Shown: positions 37,610 to 47,200 of the stretch, piece after piece | Numbering within the stretch: position 1 is the stretch's first letter | Layout of the letters: each line of letters starts with the position of its first letter | From: Agrobacterium larrymoorei | GTDB lineage: Bacteria > Pseudomonadota > Alphaproteobacteria > Rhizobiales > Rhizobiaceae | DNA: 64,000 bases | NCBI RefSeq assembly: GCF_005145045.1 | Contig: NZ_CP039692.1 | Location: 186,001 to 250,000 of the forward strand | Reading direction: 5' to 3' | Program-made: the position numbers and the translations under genes | The notes under the pieces: generated by a model | Database searches by the model: none | What the model saw: the letters and a program-made list of their open reading frames with translations, nothing else | What the model was told of the DNA's origin: nothing

Positions 37610-39091
37610 ATGAGCGCCGAAAGCCTGCTGAAAAACGATGCACAGGCCACAACCGCCGAAGATCAGGGCCTGCTGTCCAAGGTGGTCGCTGCCACTCGCC
37701 AGACCGAACCGGACCGCGCACAAAATCTGCTGCGCACCCTGACGGATCAGGCGTTGAAGGGAACGGTCAAATACGACCGGAACCTGACGGTCACTCTAAA
37801 CCGCGCCATCGCGGATCTGGACAAGACGATTTCGGAACAGCTGGCTGCCATCATGCAGTCACCCGAATTCGCCAAGCTGGAAGGCACGTGGCGCGGCTTG
37901 AACTATCTCGTCAAGAACTCCGAGACGAGCGTGAACCTCAAGATTCGCGTGATGAATGCGAGCAAGAGGGAAATCGGTCGCGATCTGGAAAAGGCCGTGG
38001 AATTCGACCAGTCCCGTCTGTTCAAGTCGATCTATGAAGATGAATTCGGCACGCCCGGCGGTGAGCCTATCGGCGCGATCATCGGCGACTATGAGTTCGA
38101 CAACTCGTTTGACGACGTGCAGATGCTGCAGGGCGTTTCGGCAATCGCGGCAGCAGCCTTCGCGCCCTTCATCTCGGCAGCAAGTCCCCGCATGTTCGGC
38201 TTCGAAGATTATCGCGATCTCGCCCGTCCGCGCGATCTGGAGAAGATTTTCGACACCGTGGAATATGCAAAGTGGCGCAGCTTCCGCGAAAGCGACGATT
38301 CCCGCTTCGTCACCCTTGCGCTGCCCCGCGTGCTGGCACGCATGCCATACGGACCGAAGACAAATCCGGTGGATGAGTTCGGTTATGACGAGACAAAGGG
38401 TGCGCCGAATGGCGATCTCCAGCACGACGAATATTGCTGGATGAACGCTGCTTACGTGATGGGCACGAAGCTTACCGACGCCTTTGCGAAGAACGGCTGG
38501 TGCACGGCAATTCGCGGTGCGGAAAATGGTGGCAAGGTGGAAAACCTGCCGATGCACGTCTTCTCCAGCGATGATGGCGATCTGGATCTGAAATGCCCGA
38601 CGGAAGTCGGCATTACCGACCGTCGCGATGCGGAACTTGGTAAGCTCGGCTTCCTGCCGCTTTGCCATTATAAGAACACCGACTATGCCGTGTTCTTCGG
38701 CGCGCAGACGGCACATAAGCCGAAGCTTTATGACCGTCCGGAAGCGACGGCCAATGCCGCCGTTTCGGCCCGCCTGCCTTACATCATGGCCACATCCCGT
38801 TTCGCCCACTACCTGAAGGTCATGGGCCGCGACAAGATCGGCTCCTTCATGGAAGCGTCCGATTGCGAAGTCTGGCTGAACCGCTGGATCGCCAACTACG
38901 TCAATGCCAATGACGAAGCGGGTGAAGAAAGCCGCGCCAAATATCCGCTGCGTGAGGCAAAGGTCACGGTTCAGGAAGTTCCGGGTAAGCCAGGCGCCTA
39001 TAACGCCGTGGCATGGATGCGCCCATGGCTGCAGATGGAAGAACTGACGACCTCGCTTCGCATGGTCGCCCGCATTCCATCCAAGAACTAA
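37610..39091 (+). CDS. tssC: TssC, large T6SS sheath protein
   Basis: A 493-residue TssC/VipB. Visible family blocks are LEGTWRGLNYLV, GREIGRDLEKAVEFDQS-like segment, EFGTPGGEPIGAIIGDYEFDN, RMPYGPKTNPVDEFGY and the C-terminal VPGKPGAYNAVAWMRPWLQMEELTTS region. It forms the sheath with TssB and is the part pulled by ClpV. ATG 37610 follows GGAAGGA. A second, shorter TssC-like gene follows at 39146. Confidence 0.96.
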   Translation: MSAESLLKNDAQATTAEDQGLLSKVVAATRQTEPDRAQNLLRTLTDQALKGTVKYDRNLTVTLNRAIADLDKTISEQLAAIMQSPEFAKLEGTWRGLNYLVKNSETSVNLKIRVMNASKREIGRDLEKAVEFDQSRLFKSIYEDEFGTPGGEPIGAIIGDYEFDNSFDDVQMLQGVSAIAAAAFAPFISAASPRMFGFEDYRDLARPRDLEKIFDTVEYAKWRSFRESDDSRFVTLALPRVLARMPYGPKTNPVDEFGYDETKGAPNGDLQHDEYCWMNAAYVMGTKLTDAFAKNGWCTAIRGAENGGKVENLPMHVFSSDDGDLDLKCPTEVGITDRRDAELGKLGFLPLCHYKNTDYAVFFGAQTAHKPKLYDRPEATANAAVSARLPYIMATSRFAHYLKVMGRDKIGSFMEASDCEVWLNRWIANYVNANDEAGEESRAKYPLREAKVTVQEVPGKPGAYNAVAWMRPWLQMEELTTSLRMVARIPSKN

Positions 39092-39145
39092 GTCGCACGG
39101 GACGGATGCTACCATCCGTCCCGCCCCTCACCCCGGAGCAATTCC

Positions 39146-40540
39146 ATGGCGCAAAAGTCCTTCACGGACGCCCGCAGTCTGATCGATCAGCTCATCGCAT
39201 CAATCGACGATGCGCTGAACGAGCAGGTGAATGCTATTTTGCACCAGCCTGATTTTCAGGCGATGGAAGCGAGATGGCGCGGGCTTGCCATGGTTGTGCG
39301 GGAGGCTTCCCGCAGCGCGGAAGTGAAGGTGAAACTGCTCAATGCAAGCTGGCGCGATCTGGCGCGCAATTTGGAAAAAGCGACTGATTTCGACCAGAGC
39401 CAGCTCTTCGAGATCATCTACAGCCGTGAATTCGGCATGCCCGGCGGCGAGCCCATCGGGCTCATGATCGGCGACTACACGTTCTCACCAGACGACATGG
39501 ATGGCGTGGATTCCATTACCGCGCTTTCGCAGATAGGCATGGTCGCCGCTGCCGCCTTCTGCCCTTTCATTGCGGCTGCATCGCCCGAGGCCGTGGGCTT
39601 GCAGGACTTCGGCGAGATGAGCCGCGTCCATGATTTTTCGTGGCTGAAGCAGGAAAAATCCCGCCTGAGGTGGAACGCGTTGCGCGCCCGTGACGACTCC
39701 CGCTTCCTGGGGCTGGTAGCGCCGCGCATCCTGCTGCGCTCGCCCTACCGTCCCTATTCCCGTCGTCGTGACGATGCGTTTCCATTTCGCGAACATGTCG
39801 CCGAGAGCGGAGAAACCCTGCTCTGGGGCAACCCCGCTTTTGCATTCGGAACGGTCGTCGTCAGAAACTTCATCGATAGCGGCTGGTTCGCCGATATTCG
39901 TGGCGTGACGCAGGATGCGGTCGATGGCGGCATGCTTTCGCCCTATCAATTGCCGCCGCTCGATCTCGGGATCGAGAGCAACGGCCTTTCCGCCCAGCCA
40001 CCTGTCGAGGTGCAGTTGACGACGGGTCAGGAACAGCAGTTTTCCGATCTGGGCATCGTTCCGCTCTCAACGACCTATCTTTCCAGCATGGCGATCTTCA
40101 ACGCCAATCAGTCGCTGCATGCGCCGGGGCATTATTCCAGCGAAAGCGCGCGCCAGAACGCGCGTCTGGCAGCAATGCTGCAATATGTGCTCTGCGCTTC
40201 GCGATTCTCGCACTATCTCAAGGTCATCATGCGCGATGATATCGGCCAGTTGAGCGATGCCTCTACCATCGAGCGCAAGCTGGAAAGCTGGCTGTCATCC
40301 TACACGCTCGGCAATGATGACGCTGAAACGACACTTCGCACGCGCTACCCGCTGCGTTCCGCCGGCATCAGCGTCTTTGAAATTCCCGGCAAACCGGGCA
40401 GCTTTTCCTGTACCGTCCGTCTCCAGCCTCATTTTCAGCTGGATGATGTTTCGACCAGTTTTCACCTCATCGCCGAAACGACGACGCCGTCCGCGTCACT
40501 GTCGCGTAGCTCGGCTGAGCCTCAAAGGATATCCGCATGA
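39146..40540 (+). CDS. tssC: second TssC-like sheath paralog (ImpD)
   Basis: A 464-residue paralog of the preceding TssC. It shares ARWRGLAMVV, REFGMPGGEPIGLMIGDYTF and the C-terminal IPGKPGSFSCTVRLQPHFQLDDVSTSF. It lacks the first roughly 55 residues of TssC, the part that makes the inter-subunit handshake strand and N-terminal helix, and diverges in the centre. Tandem tssC pairs are known from Agrobacterium (called TssC41 and TssC40 there). This one would be the ImpD type, whose structural role is less clear. It overlaps tagJ by ATGA. Confidence 0.88.
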   Translation: MAQKSFTDARSLIDQLIASIDDALNEQVNAILHQPDFQAMEARWRGLAMVVREASRSAEVKVKLLNASWRDLARNLEKATDFDQSQLFEIIYSREFGMPGGEPIGLMIGDYTFSPDDMDGVDSITALSQIGMVAAAAFCPFIAAASPEAVGLQDFGEMSRVHDFSWLKQEKSRLRWNALRARDDSRFLGLVAPRILLRSPYRPYSRRRDDAFPFREHVAESGETLLWGNPAFAFGTVVVRNFIDSGWFADIRGVTQDAVDGGMLSPYQLPPLDLGIESNGLSAQPPVEVQLTTGQEQQFSDLGIVPLSTTYLSSMAIFNANQSLHAPGHYSSESARQNARLAAMLQYVLCASRFSHYLKVIMRDDIGQLSDASTIERKLESWLSSYTLGNDDAETTLRTRYPLRSAGISVFEIPGKPGSFSCTVRLQPHFQLDDVSTSFHLIAETTTPSASLSRSSAEPQRISA

Positions 40541-41364
40541 CCCTGCGCGCCGAAATTTCCCAGCTTCTGGACGAAAACCAGATCGACACCGCGCTTAACC
40601 TCGCCAGGGATCACGTCAAATCCGCGCCCTCCGACAAGGAGGCCCGGCATCTCTATATCGATCTTTTGATCCTCTCACGGGAATATGAGAAGGCCGATGC
40701 CCAGTGCAATCTCGCCGCGACCTTCTCGCCGCAGGACAGCGTCGGCTTCTCCCTGTTGCGCCAGCAATTACGGGCCATGGCAGCACGCGATGCCTGGTTC
40801 GAGAAGGATGCAGTGCCGGAATTTCCCGGTGGCCCATCCGAGTTGGATCAACTGGCGATCAAGGCCAATATTGCTGCGCGCGAAGGCAATATCATCGACG
40901 CTGCCAATGCGCTCAGCGAACTGGATGAAAAGCGCGGCGATATCTCCATTACCTTCAACGGCAAGAGTGCAAGCGATATTCGCGATCTGGACGACCGCGT
41001 TCCACATGCGCTGGAAGTGCTTACCAATGGCGGACGGTATTTGTGGATCGATTACGGGCGGATAGAAAGCCTGACGATTGGACCGATGACCCGCCCGCGA
41101 GACCTCGCATACCGCGATGCGGAGCTTACGCTGAAGGACGGTGCCGTCGCATCGGTTCTGGTCCCAGCTATCTACCACGGCCCGGACAAAGCAGCAGTCC
41201 TGCTGCTTGGCCGTGAAACACGGTGGGATGAGGACAGCGGACCGCTCGTGACCGGCCAAGGTCAACGTTGCCTGCTGATAGGTGACGATCTTGTGCCGTT
41301 CCACGAAATCGCCAGCCTGACCGCGTCCTCCGAGACTGATGAAAGGCAGATTGCGCGTGGTTGA
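40537..41364 (+). CDS. tagJ: TagJ/ImpE-type T6SS accessory protein
   Basis: A 275-residue ImpE/TagJ protein. The N-terminal half is helical and TPR-like (QLLDENQIDTALNLARDHVKSAP, EARHLYIDLLILSREYEKADAQ). The second half is a beta-rich domain (GRYLWIDYGRIESLTIGPMTRPRDL). TagJ binds the N-terminus of TssB in systems that have it and is thought to tune sheath handling by ClpV. Its start overlaps the tssC paralog stop, and its end overlaps tssE by 26 bases, so translation is coupled. Confidence 0.87.
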   Translation: MTLRAEISQLLDENQIDTALNLARDHVKSAPSDKEARHLYIDLLILSREYEKADAQCNLAATFSPQDSVGFSLLRQQLRAMAARDAWFEKDAVPEFPGGPSELDQLAIKANIAAREGNIIDAANALSELDEKRGDISITFNGKSASDIRDLDDRVPHALEVLTNGGRYLWIDYGRIESLTIGPMTRPRDLAYRDAELTLKDGAVASVLVPAIYHGPDKAAVLLLGRETRWDEDSGPLVTGQGQRCLLIGDDLVPFHEIASLTASSETDERQIARG

Positions 41365-41866
41365 TCCGCTAGAGCAATATCGGCCAAAGCAAAGAACCCT
41401 GTCCCGCTCCGTGCTGGACCGGCTGCTTGATGACGCACCGGATATGGATAGCGATCCGCTGCTGAGCCTGTCCGATCAGGTGCGGGAAATGCGGGAACTG
41501 ATCCGTCGGGATTTGGAGGCGCTGCTTAACACACGTCGCAACCCTGCCGGTCCGCCTGCCATTCTGAAGGAGCTTACCGACGCGCTGGTCTGCTACGGCG
41601 TGGATGGCGTTCTTTCGGCAAATCTCGTGACCGACGCATCCAAGGAGAAGCTTGCGCAAAATATCGAGCGGCGCATTTCCATGTTCGAAACGCGCCTGTC
41701 CGACGTGCGGGTGACGATCCTAAAGAACCGTATCGACGGCGACCGCGCGCTGAGAATGCGCATACTCGCGACGTTCCGTCTGCATGAAGGCATGCCGCCG
41801 ATCAGCTTCGAGTCCAAGATCGATCCATCCACCCAGCGCTTCCTTGTGGAGTCCGCCAATGGCTGA
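41339..41866 (+). CDS. tssE: TssE, T6SS baseplate protein (gp25-like)
   Basis: A 175-residue TssE with a gp25-like core: MRELIRRDLEALLNTRRNP, then LVCYGVDGVLSANL and IERRISMFETRLSDVRVTI. It joins the sheath to the baseplate wedge with TssF and TssG. The ATG at 41339 overlaps tagJ; a GTG at 41357 is an alternative start. The end overlaps tssF by 8 bases. Confidence 0.92.
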   Translation: MKGRLRVVDPLEQYRPKQRTLSRSVLDRLLDDAPDMDSDPLLSLSDQVREMRELIRRDLEALLNTRRNPAGPPAILKELTDALVCYGVDGVLSANLVTDASKEKLAQNIERRISMFETRLSDVRVTILKNRIDGDRALRMRILATFRLHEGMPPISFESKIDPSTQRFLVESANG

Positions 41867-43643
41867 TGGTTTCCTCGAGAAATATAATGACGAGCTTTAC
41901 GCGCTGAGAAAGCGCGCTTCACGCTTCGCAGCCGCGTTCCCCAAGATCGCGGGACGCCTGCGCATGACCGGCGATGTGGCGGATGATCCGCATGTGGAGC
42001 GCCTGATCCAGAGCTTTGCCTATTCCGCCGCCCGCGTTAGACAAAAGCTGGATGACGAATTTCCGGAACTTTCCGACAGCCTGCTCGAAACGCTCTATCC
42101 GCATTATCTCGCCCCGCTGCCGTCGATGAGTGTCGCGCATTTCGAGCCGAGTCCAGCGCTCGCGACAGTTCAGACTCTTGAGCGACACAGCGAAATTCTG
42201 GCAGAGCCTATCGCTGGAGAAAGCTGCCGTTTCCGCACCACGCAGGATGTGGACGTCGTGCCTTTGGAGATTTCCGGCGCGATGCTTTCAGGCCAACCAA
42301 TCGATGCACCTTTTTCATCCGCATCCGCCGGTGCCGCAAGCTGCCTGCGCCTTTCTCTGCGCAGCACATCACCCAGACCTTCGACATTCCAGGATATGGG
42401 GCTGAAAAAGCTCCAGATATTCATTTCTTCGGCATGGCAACAGGCAACGGCACTTTATGAACTGCTGGCCAATCACTGCGTCGGCATGGCGCTGGCGCAG
42501 CATTCGGAAGATCGGAATGCAGTTTTCCTGCCCGCCTCCAATCTCAAGCCATCGGGCTTTTCGCGGGATCAGGCGATGCTTCCCTACCCGGCCAACAGCT
42601 TCGATGGCTACAGGCTGCTGACCGAATTCTTCGCGCTGCCGCAAAAATTTCTCTTCCTCGATATCGAAGGGCTGGACCGCTGGGCAGGCGGCGATTGCGA
42701 GCTTTATATCTACCTGAAAGCCGCCGATACGCGGTTGGAACGGATGGTGTCGGCCAAGGATTTCGTGCTGAACGCATCGCCCGTCATCAATCTCTTCCAG
42801 CAGAGCTGCGAGCCCCTGAGCCTCGATGGTACCCGCACGGAATATCGCCTCTTGCCGGATGCGCGGCGCCAGCGCACGCGCGAGATTTATGCTGTCGAGA
42901 ATGTTCAGTTGACAACGCGGGATGGCCAGATGGAGAAGACCTCTCCCTTCTTCGGTCGTACCCAGCGAAACAACGGTTCGAACGTCTTCTGGCAGACCTA
43001 TCGTCGCTTCGATGAGGATGACGGTTCGTCGGACACCGACATCGCCTTCGTGGACGAAAAGCGCGGGCCACTCGGGCCGCTGGATATCGTTGCCAGCGTC
43101 GATACGCTGTGCATCAACCGTGAGCTTCCCAGCCAGTTGCCTTTCGGCGGCGGGCATCCATATCTGCAACTTTCCAAGGGCAACGAGGCCGTACAATCGA
43201 TCCAGGCGCTGATGCCGCCGACACCGGGCGTGCGCATGAATGAGCGCACCGCGCGGGAATGGCGGCTGATCTCGCATCTCCTGCTCAACCATCTCTCGCT
43301 GTTCGATAATGGCGGCGCACCGCTGAAGGACATTCTGTCGCTCTACGCCTTCCGGGATTCGCCCGAAACGCGCCAATTGGTCGATGCGATTGCCAATGTG
43401 GAAGCGCGCAATTCCCACGCGCGCATCGGCTCCGCCATGGTGCCGGGAACGGATGTGACGCTGGAATTCGATCCATCGCTGATCGACAGGCCCGCGGCTT
43501 ACGTCTTCGCAGGAGTGCTGAACCACTTCTTCGGTCTTTACACCTCCATCAACAGCTTCACGCGCCTGACCGTTACGATGCGTGGCCACTCCGAGCCGAT
43601 TGCCCGGTGGCCCGCACGCGCGGCAGACCGCCCACTGCTTTAG
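41859..43643 (+). CDS. tssF: TssF, T6SS baseplate protein
   Basis: A 594-residue TssF. ATG 41859 yields the invariant family start MADGFLEKYNDELYALRKR; an earlier in-frame ATG inside tssE is rejected. Further blocks are FPKIAGRLRM, ADDPHVERLIQSFAYSAARVRQKLDDEFPE, LLETLYPHYLAPLPSM and the C-terminal VFAGVLNHFFGLYTSINSFTRL region. It forms the wedge with TssG and TssE. Confidence 0.94.
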   Translation: MADGFLEKYNDELYALRKRASRFAAAFPKIAGRLRMTGDVADDPHVERLIQSFAYSAARVRQKLDDEFPELSDSLLETLYPHYLAPLPSMSVAHFEPSPALATVQTLERHSEILAEPIAGESCRFRTTQDVDVVPLEISGAMLSGQPIDAPFSSASAGAASCLRLSLRSTSPRPSTFQDMGLKKLQIFISSAWQQATALYELLANHCVGMALAQHSEDRNAVFLPASNLKPSGFSRDQAMLPYPANSFDGYRLLTEFFALPQKFLFLDIEGLDRWAGGDCELYIYLKAADTRLERMVSAKDFVLNASPVINLFQQSCEPLSLDGTRTEYRLLPDARRQRTREIYAVENVQLTTRDGQMEKTSPFFGRTQRNNGSNVFWQTYRRFDEDDGSSDTDIAFVDEKRGPLGPLDIVASVDTLCINRELPSQLPFGGGHPYLQLSKGNEAVQSIQALMPPTPGVRMNERTAREWRLISHLLLNHLSLFDNGGAPLKDILSLYAFRDSPETRQLVDAIANVEARNSHARIGSAMVPGTDVTLEFDPSLIDRPAAYVFAGVLNHFFGLYTSINSFTRLTVTMRGHSEPIARWPARAADRPLL

Positions 43644-43651
43644 GAGCGCCG

Positions 43652-44671
43652 ATGCAGCCTCAAGCAGATACCCTCAGGCAAAAACAGGAAGCGCTTCTCA
43701 GCAGCGATCCCGGTCGCTTCGATCCGGCAACTGCATTCCGTGTAGCGCAGCACATCAGCGACGAGGAAAAGCTGACGGTCGGTTCGCATGGTGGAACCAG
43801 CCCGATTGCGGTTTCCGTCAGCGGTTTTCGCAAGAAGGGTGCGGATGCCGAATTGCGCTCGGCGCTAGCGCCAATCGTTGGCCCGCTCGGTTCTCTGCCG
43901 CCCTCCTACGGCGAAATGCTACAGCGCGAAGAGCGCAATCGCTCCAAGGCGCTGGCGAGTTTCTTCAATCTTTTCGCAGCAAGGTTCAGCGAACTTTTCG
44001 TGTCTGCCACGGAAAAATACCGGCTGGCGCGCGGGCTTCGCTGGGCGAAGAACCGCCGTGAAAACGCTTTCCGCAGGACGCTGCTGTCGCTAACCGGCTT
44101 CGGCACACGCGGCATCACGGAAAATGCTGGCGTCAGGGAAGACGTTTTGCTGCGGTTCAGCGGGCTGATTGCCAACCGCAACAGAAACTCGACGGCGCTG
44201 ACATCAATGCTGTGCGAGTTCACCGGGCTACAGGTCAATGTCGAACAATTCCGGCGTCGATGGGTGCCGATCCCCACCCATGAGCAGAGCCAACTGGGCC
44301 AGCCCGGCGGCTTGCTGCTGGGGCAGAACACGACAGCGGGCAGCACTATCGAGGACTTTGCCGGTGGCTTTCGCATCGTCATCGGACCGGTTGGCTATGC
44401 GGATTATCTCGCGCTGTCGCCGGGGTCCCGGCGGTTGGCGGAAGTCTTCGCGCTGACACGCCTTTTCACCGGCAGCGCCTTCGATTTCGACGTGCAGGTT
44501 ATCCTCAAGAAGGAAGACATTCCGTTCTGCCAATTGGGCCAGAGCGACACCCCTGCCCGTCTGGGCTGGAACAGCTGGGCCCGCATCGCGCCAGCCGAAA
44601 AGGACAGCACGGACGCCATCGTGACCGAGCGCGAGGGCTCGGCTCTAACAGAGTTGAGGGTTTCGGCATGA
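43652..44671 (+). CDS. tssG: TssG, T6SS baseplate protein
   Basis: A 339-residue TssG starting at ATG 43652, nine bases after tssF, behind AGGAG. Family features are FRVAQHISDEEKLTVGSHGG, GPLGSLPPSYGEML, FFNLFAARFSELFV, LLRFSGLIANRNRN and the C-terminal RLGWNSWA. It bridges two TssF copies in the wedge. The stop overlaps the fha start (ATGA). Confidence 0.93.
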   Translation: MQPQADTLRQKQEALLSSDPGRFDPATAFRVAQHISDEEKLTVGSHGGTSPIAVSVSGFRKKGADAELRSALAPIVGPLGSLPPSYGEMLQREERNRSKALASFFNLFAARFSELFVSATEKYRLARGLRWAKNRRENAFRRTLLSLTGFGTRGITENAGVREDVLLRFSGLIANRNRNSTALTSMLCEFTGLQVNVEQFRRRWVPIPTHEQSQLGQPGGLLLGQNTTAGSTIEDFAGGFRIVIGPVGYADYLALSPGSRRLAEVFALTRLFTGSAFDFDVQVILKKEDIPFCQLGQSDTPARLGWNSWARIAPAEKDSTDAIVTEREGSALTELRVSA

Positions 44672-45870
44672 AGCTCGCCTTGAAGGAAAAACAACAGGAC
44701 GGCAGATTCCAGCCATCGCGCTGGAGTTTCGAACATGGCAGGCGCGTGCTTGGCCGCTCGAATGATTGCGACTGGCAGATCGATGACGGAGAACGCCGTG
44801 TCTCGAAAATCCATTGCACGCTGAGCCGCGACCGTGAAGGCTTTTCGATTGTCGACCAAAGCGCCAACGGCACGCTGGTCGATGGCCGCGTTCTGCTGGA
44901 AGGCCAATCCGCACGGTTGAAAGACGGCTCTCGCATCGACATCGGCGGACAGACTTTTGAGGTCGCGATCAGCGGTGAGCCAGAGATGGATTTCGGTGAT
45001 CCCGACCGCGCGCTTCGGGTCAGCGACGAGCAGCTGACGATTTCAGCTATTCTATCGGACATCGCACCGGGTGGTCGCTCCGCACGCGGTGTTCTCGGCA
45101 ATAGCAGCGCCAATGATGACTGGCCGGATGAAACAAAGCGCGTGCAAGGCAAGAAGGCCAAATCGATTTCCAAAAATGTGGAAATCGGCTGGAGTGCGCC
45201 GCCGTCTTCAGCGGGCCTCGGCACAGTGCTGCCGGATGACTGGAACGAAGAGCCTGTCGAGAGCAGCAAGCACGAGCATACCGATGCGCTCAACACGCCG
45301 GTAAAGGTTGCCCGCCCGGCTGCCCCGGCGAAGCCCCGTGAGGATTTCGATGCCGTCTTCACCGGCCCGGAGGAGACGCTTGACGACGAGCCTTTGGAAC
45401 CCGTGTCCTTCCGTCAGGATGATCGGCTGGCCGAACTCGTATCTCACCTTGAGCGGGAATGCGCGGAGTGTCTCGCGGTCCTCGACATCGAAAGCGAAGC
45501 GGGTGGTCATGCGGAGCACGCGAACACCGCCGCCCGGCTAGAGGCACTCATCCGCCAGCAGCGTCTTCTCTTCACCTCGCTGGAAAACCTGATGCGCGTT
45601 TCCACGCAGAAGCTTGAGCCGCGACTGCTTGAGGCAAAAGCTGATGTCGGGAACGATTTACGCTCGAAGATCGAGCGTAAAGACTGGCGCGGCGTGATTA
45701 CCAGAACCGACTACTGGTCCTTTTACAAAAAGCAATTTGACGAAAGTGGGCGTCAACTGTCGATCCGGCAATTCCTGCAACAGGCAGCGCGTGGCGATGC
45801 CGAAGAGCAGGAAAAACCGGCGACGGATGAAGCGAATTTCAATGGGGTAAGCACAGAAAATGAGGCATGA
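44668..45870 (+). CDS. fha: Fha, phosphothreonine-reading T6SS activator
   Basis: A 400-residue protein. Residues about 25-90 form a forkhead-associated domain: GRRVLGRSNDCDWQIDD, VSKIHCTLSR, then DQSANGTLVDGR. The conserved Arg, Ser and Asn that hold phospho-Thr are present. A disordered middle follows, and a C-terminal region of about 120 residues resembles ImpI/TagH proteins. In A. tumefaciens C58, Fha binds TssL phosphorylated at Thr14; this TssL keeps that residue. The gene is coupled to tssG and tssK by overlaps. Confidence 0.92.
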   Translation: MKLALKEKQQDGRFQPSRWSFEHGRRVLGRSNDCDWQIDDGERRVSKIHCTLSRDREGFSIVDQSANGTLVDGRVLLEGQSARLKDGSRIDIGGQTFEVAISGEPEMDFGDPDRALRVSDEQLTISAILSDIAPGGRSARGVLGNSSANDDWPDETKRVQGKKAKSISKNVEIGWSAPPSSAGLGTVLPDDWNEEPVESSKHEHTDALNTPVKVARPAAPAKPREDFDAVFTGPEETLDDEPLEPVSFRQDDRLAELVSHLERECAECLAVLDIESEAGGHAEHANTAARLEALIRQQRLLFTSLENLMRVSTQKLEPRLLEAKADVGNDLRSKIERKDWRGVITRTDYWSFYKKQFDESGRQLSIRQFLQQAARGDAEEQEKPATDEANFNGVSTENEA

Positions 45871-47200
45871 AAATCGCGTTGCCTGGAGCGAGGGAATGTT
45901 CCTTCGCGTTCAACATTTCCAGCAAACGGACCGCTGGACGGAGCGACTGGTCCGCAATACGACGCGCAATCTCTCCCCCTATCCCTGGGGCGTGGCTGAA
46001 ATCGGCATAGACCGCAGCGCGCTGGCAATCGGCCAGTTCGCGCTCTCCAATCTGCGCGGTATCCTGCCGGATGGAACGCCGTTCGAGGCACCGGAAGATT
46101 CCGATCTGCCCGCTCCCCTCGAACTGGACGAGACGGTCAAGAATGCCATCGTCTATCTGGCGTTGCCTGCCCGGCAGCCGGGCAAGGCGGACATGTCTGC
46201 GGTTCCACGGCCCGAGACGAACAGTGTGCGTTTCGTTGCTTCCAATTACGAAGCGACAGACGCCAATGTGGACACGGATTTCGTTGCACCTATCGATGTG
46301 GGCCGCCTCAGCCTTAAATTCCTGAAAACGGGCGATGATATTTCCGGCTATGATCTCATAGGCTTGGCACGCATTATTGAAGTGAGATCTGATCGTGCCG
46401 TTATTCTCGATCCCGATTTCATTCCGCCTAGCCTCAACTGCGCGGCATCGTCCCGTCTCAACGAATTGCTGACGGAGCTTCTCGGCATCGTGCGCCATCG
46501 CGCGCAGGCGATCTCCGAACGGATTGGCGACCCGACTATTCGCGGTACCGCGGAAGTGGGCGATTACTTCCTGCTGCAAATCCTCAACCGGGCCGATCCG
46601 TTGCTGGCGCATCTCTCCGCCAACGCCACGCGCATGCATCCGATCCGCTTATACGAAGACTGCATCCAGCTTGCCGGTGAACTGGCGACATTCACGACGG
46701 AAAAGAAGCGGGCGACGGATTTTCCGCCATATCGTCATGACGATCTGAAGGCGAGCTTTGCCGCTGTGTTCGATGATCTCAGAACGTCGCTGTCTGCCGT
46801 TCTAGAACAGGCCGCCGTGGCCATCGAGCTTGTCGAGCGCCGTCATGGCGTGCGTGTCGGCACCATCCACGACCGCAGCCTTCTGCGCGATGCAGGCTTC
46901 GTTCTGGCCGTCCGGGCAGACATGCCAGCGGAAGACATTCGCCGCAGGCTGCCAGCGCAGATCAAGGTCGGTCCAGTGGAGCGGATTTCGGAACTGGTCA
47001 ATGTGGCGCTGCCGGGCATCCCCGTGCGCTCGCTGCCGGTTCTGCCACGCCAGCTGCCATACCGTTCCGGCACGATCTATTTCGAAATCGATACCAAAGC
47101 ACCTTTGTGGAAACAACTCGAAACGTCCGGCGCCATCGCGCTGCATCTTGCAGGCGATTTCCCCGGACTTGAGATGGAAATGTGGGCGTTACGCGAATGA
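45860..47200 (+). CDS. tssK: TssK, T6SS baseplate-membrane connector
   Basis: A 446-residue TssK. The family start is NRVAWSEGMFLRVQHFQQTDRW. Other blocks are YPWGVAEIGID, AIVYLALPAR, YFLLQILNRADPLLAHLSAN and the C-terminal FPGLEMEMWAL. It connects TssF/TssG wedges to TssL and TssM. It overlaps fha by 11 bases and tssL by ATGA. Confidence 0.95.
   Translation: MRHENRVAWSEGMFLRVQHFQQTDRWTERLVRNTTRNLSPYPWGVAEIGIDRSALAIGQFALSNLRGILPDGTPFEAPEDSDLPAPLELDETVKNAIVYLALPARQPGKADMSAVPRPETNSVRFVASNYEATDANVDTDFVAPIDVGRLSLKFLKTGDDISGYDLIGLARIIEVRSDRAVILDPDFIPPSLNCAASSRLNELLTELLGIVRHRAQAISERIGDPTIRGTAEVGDYFLLQILNRADPLLAHLSANATRMHPIRLYEDCIQLAGELATFTTEKKRATDFPPYRHDDLKASFAAVFDDLRTSLSAVLEQAAVAIELVERRHGVRVGTIHDRSLLRDAGFVLAVRADMPAEDIRRRLPAQIKVGPVERISELVNVALPGIPVRSLPVLPRQLPYRSGTIYFEIDTKAPLWKQLETSGAIALHLAGDFPGLEMEMWALRE

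Noticed and set aside
37859..39115. Leftward 418-codon frame opposite tssC
   Set aside because: It is antisense to the strongly conserved sheath gene and shows no motif.
42369..43589. Leftward 406-codon frame opposite tssF
   Set aside because: Antisense shadow of tssF; no ribosome site or family pattern.
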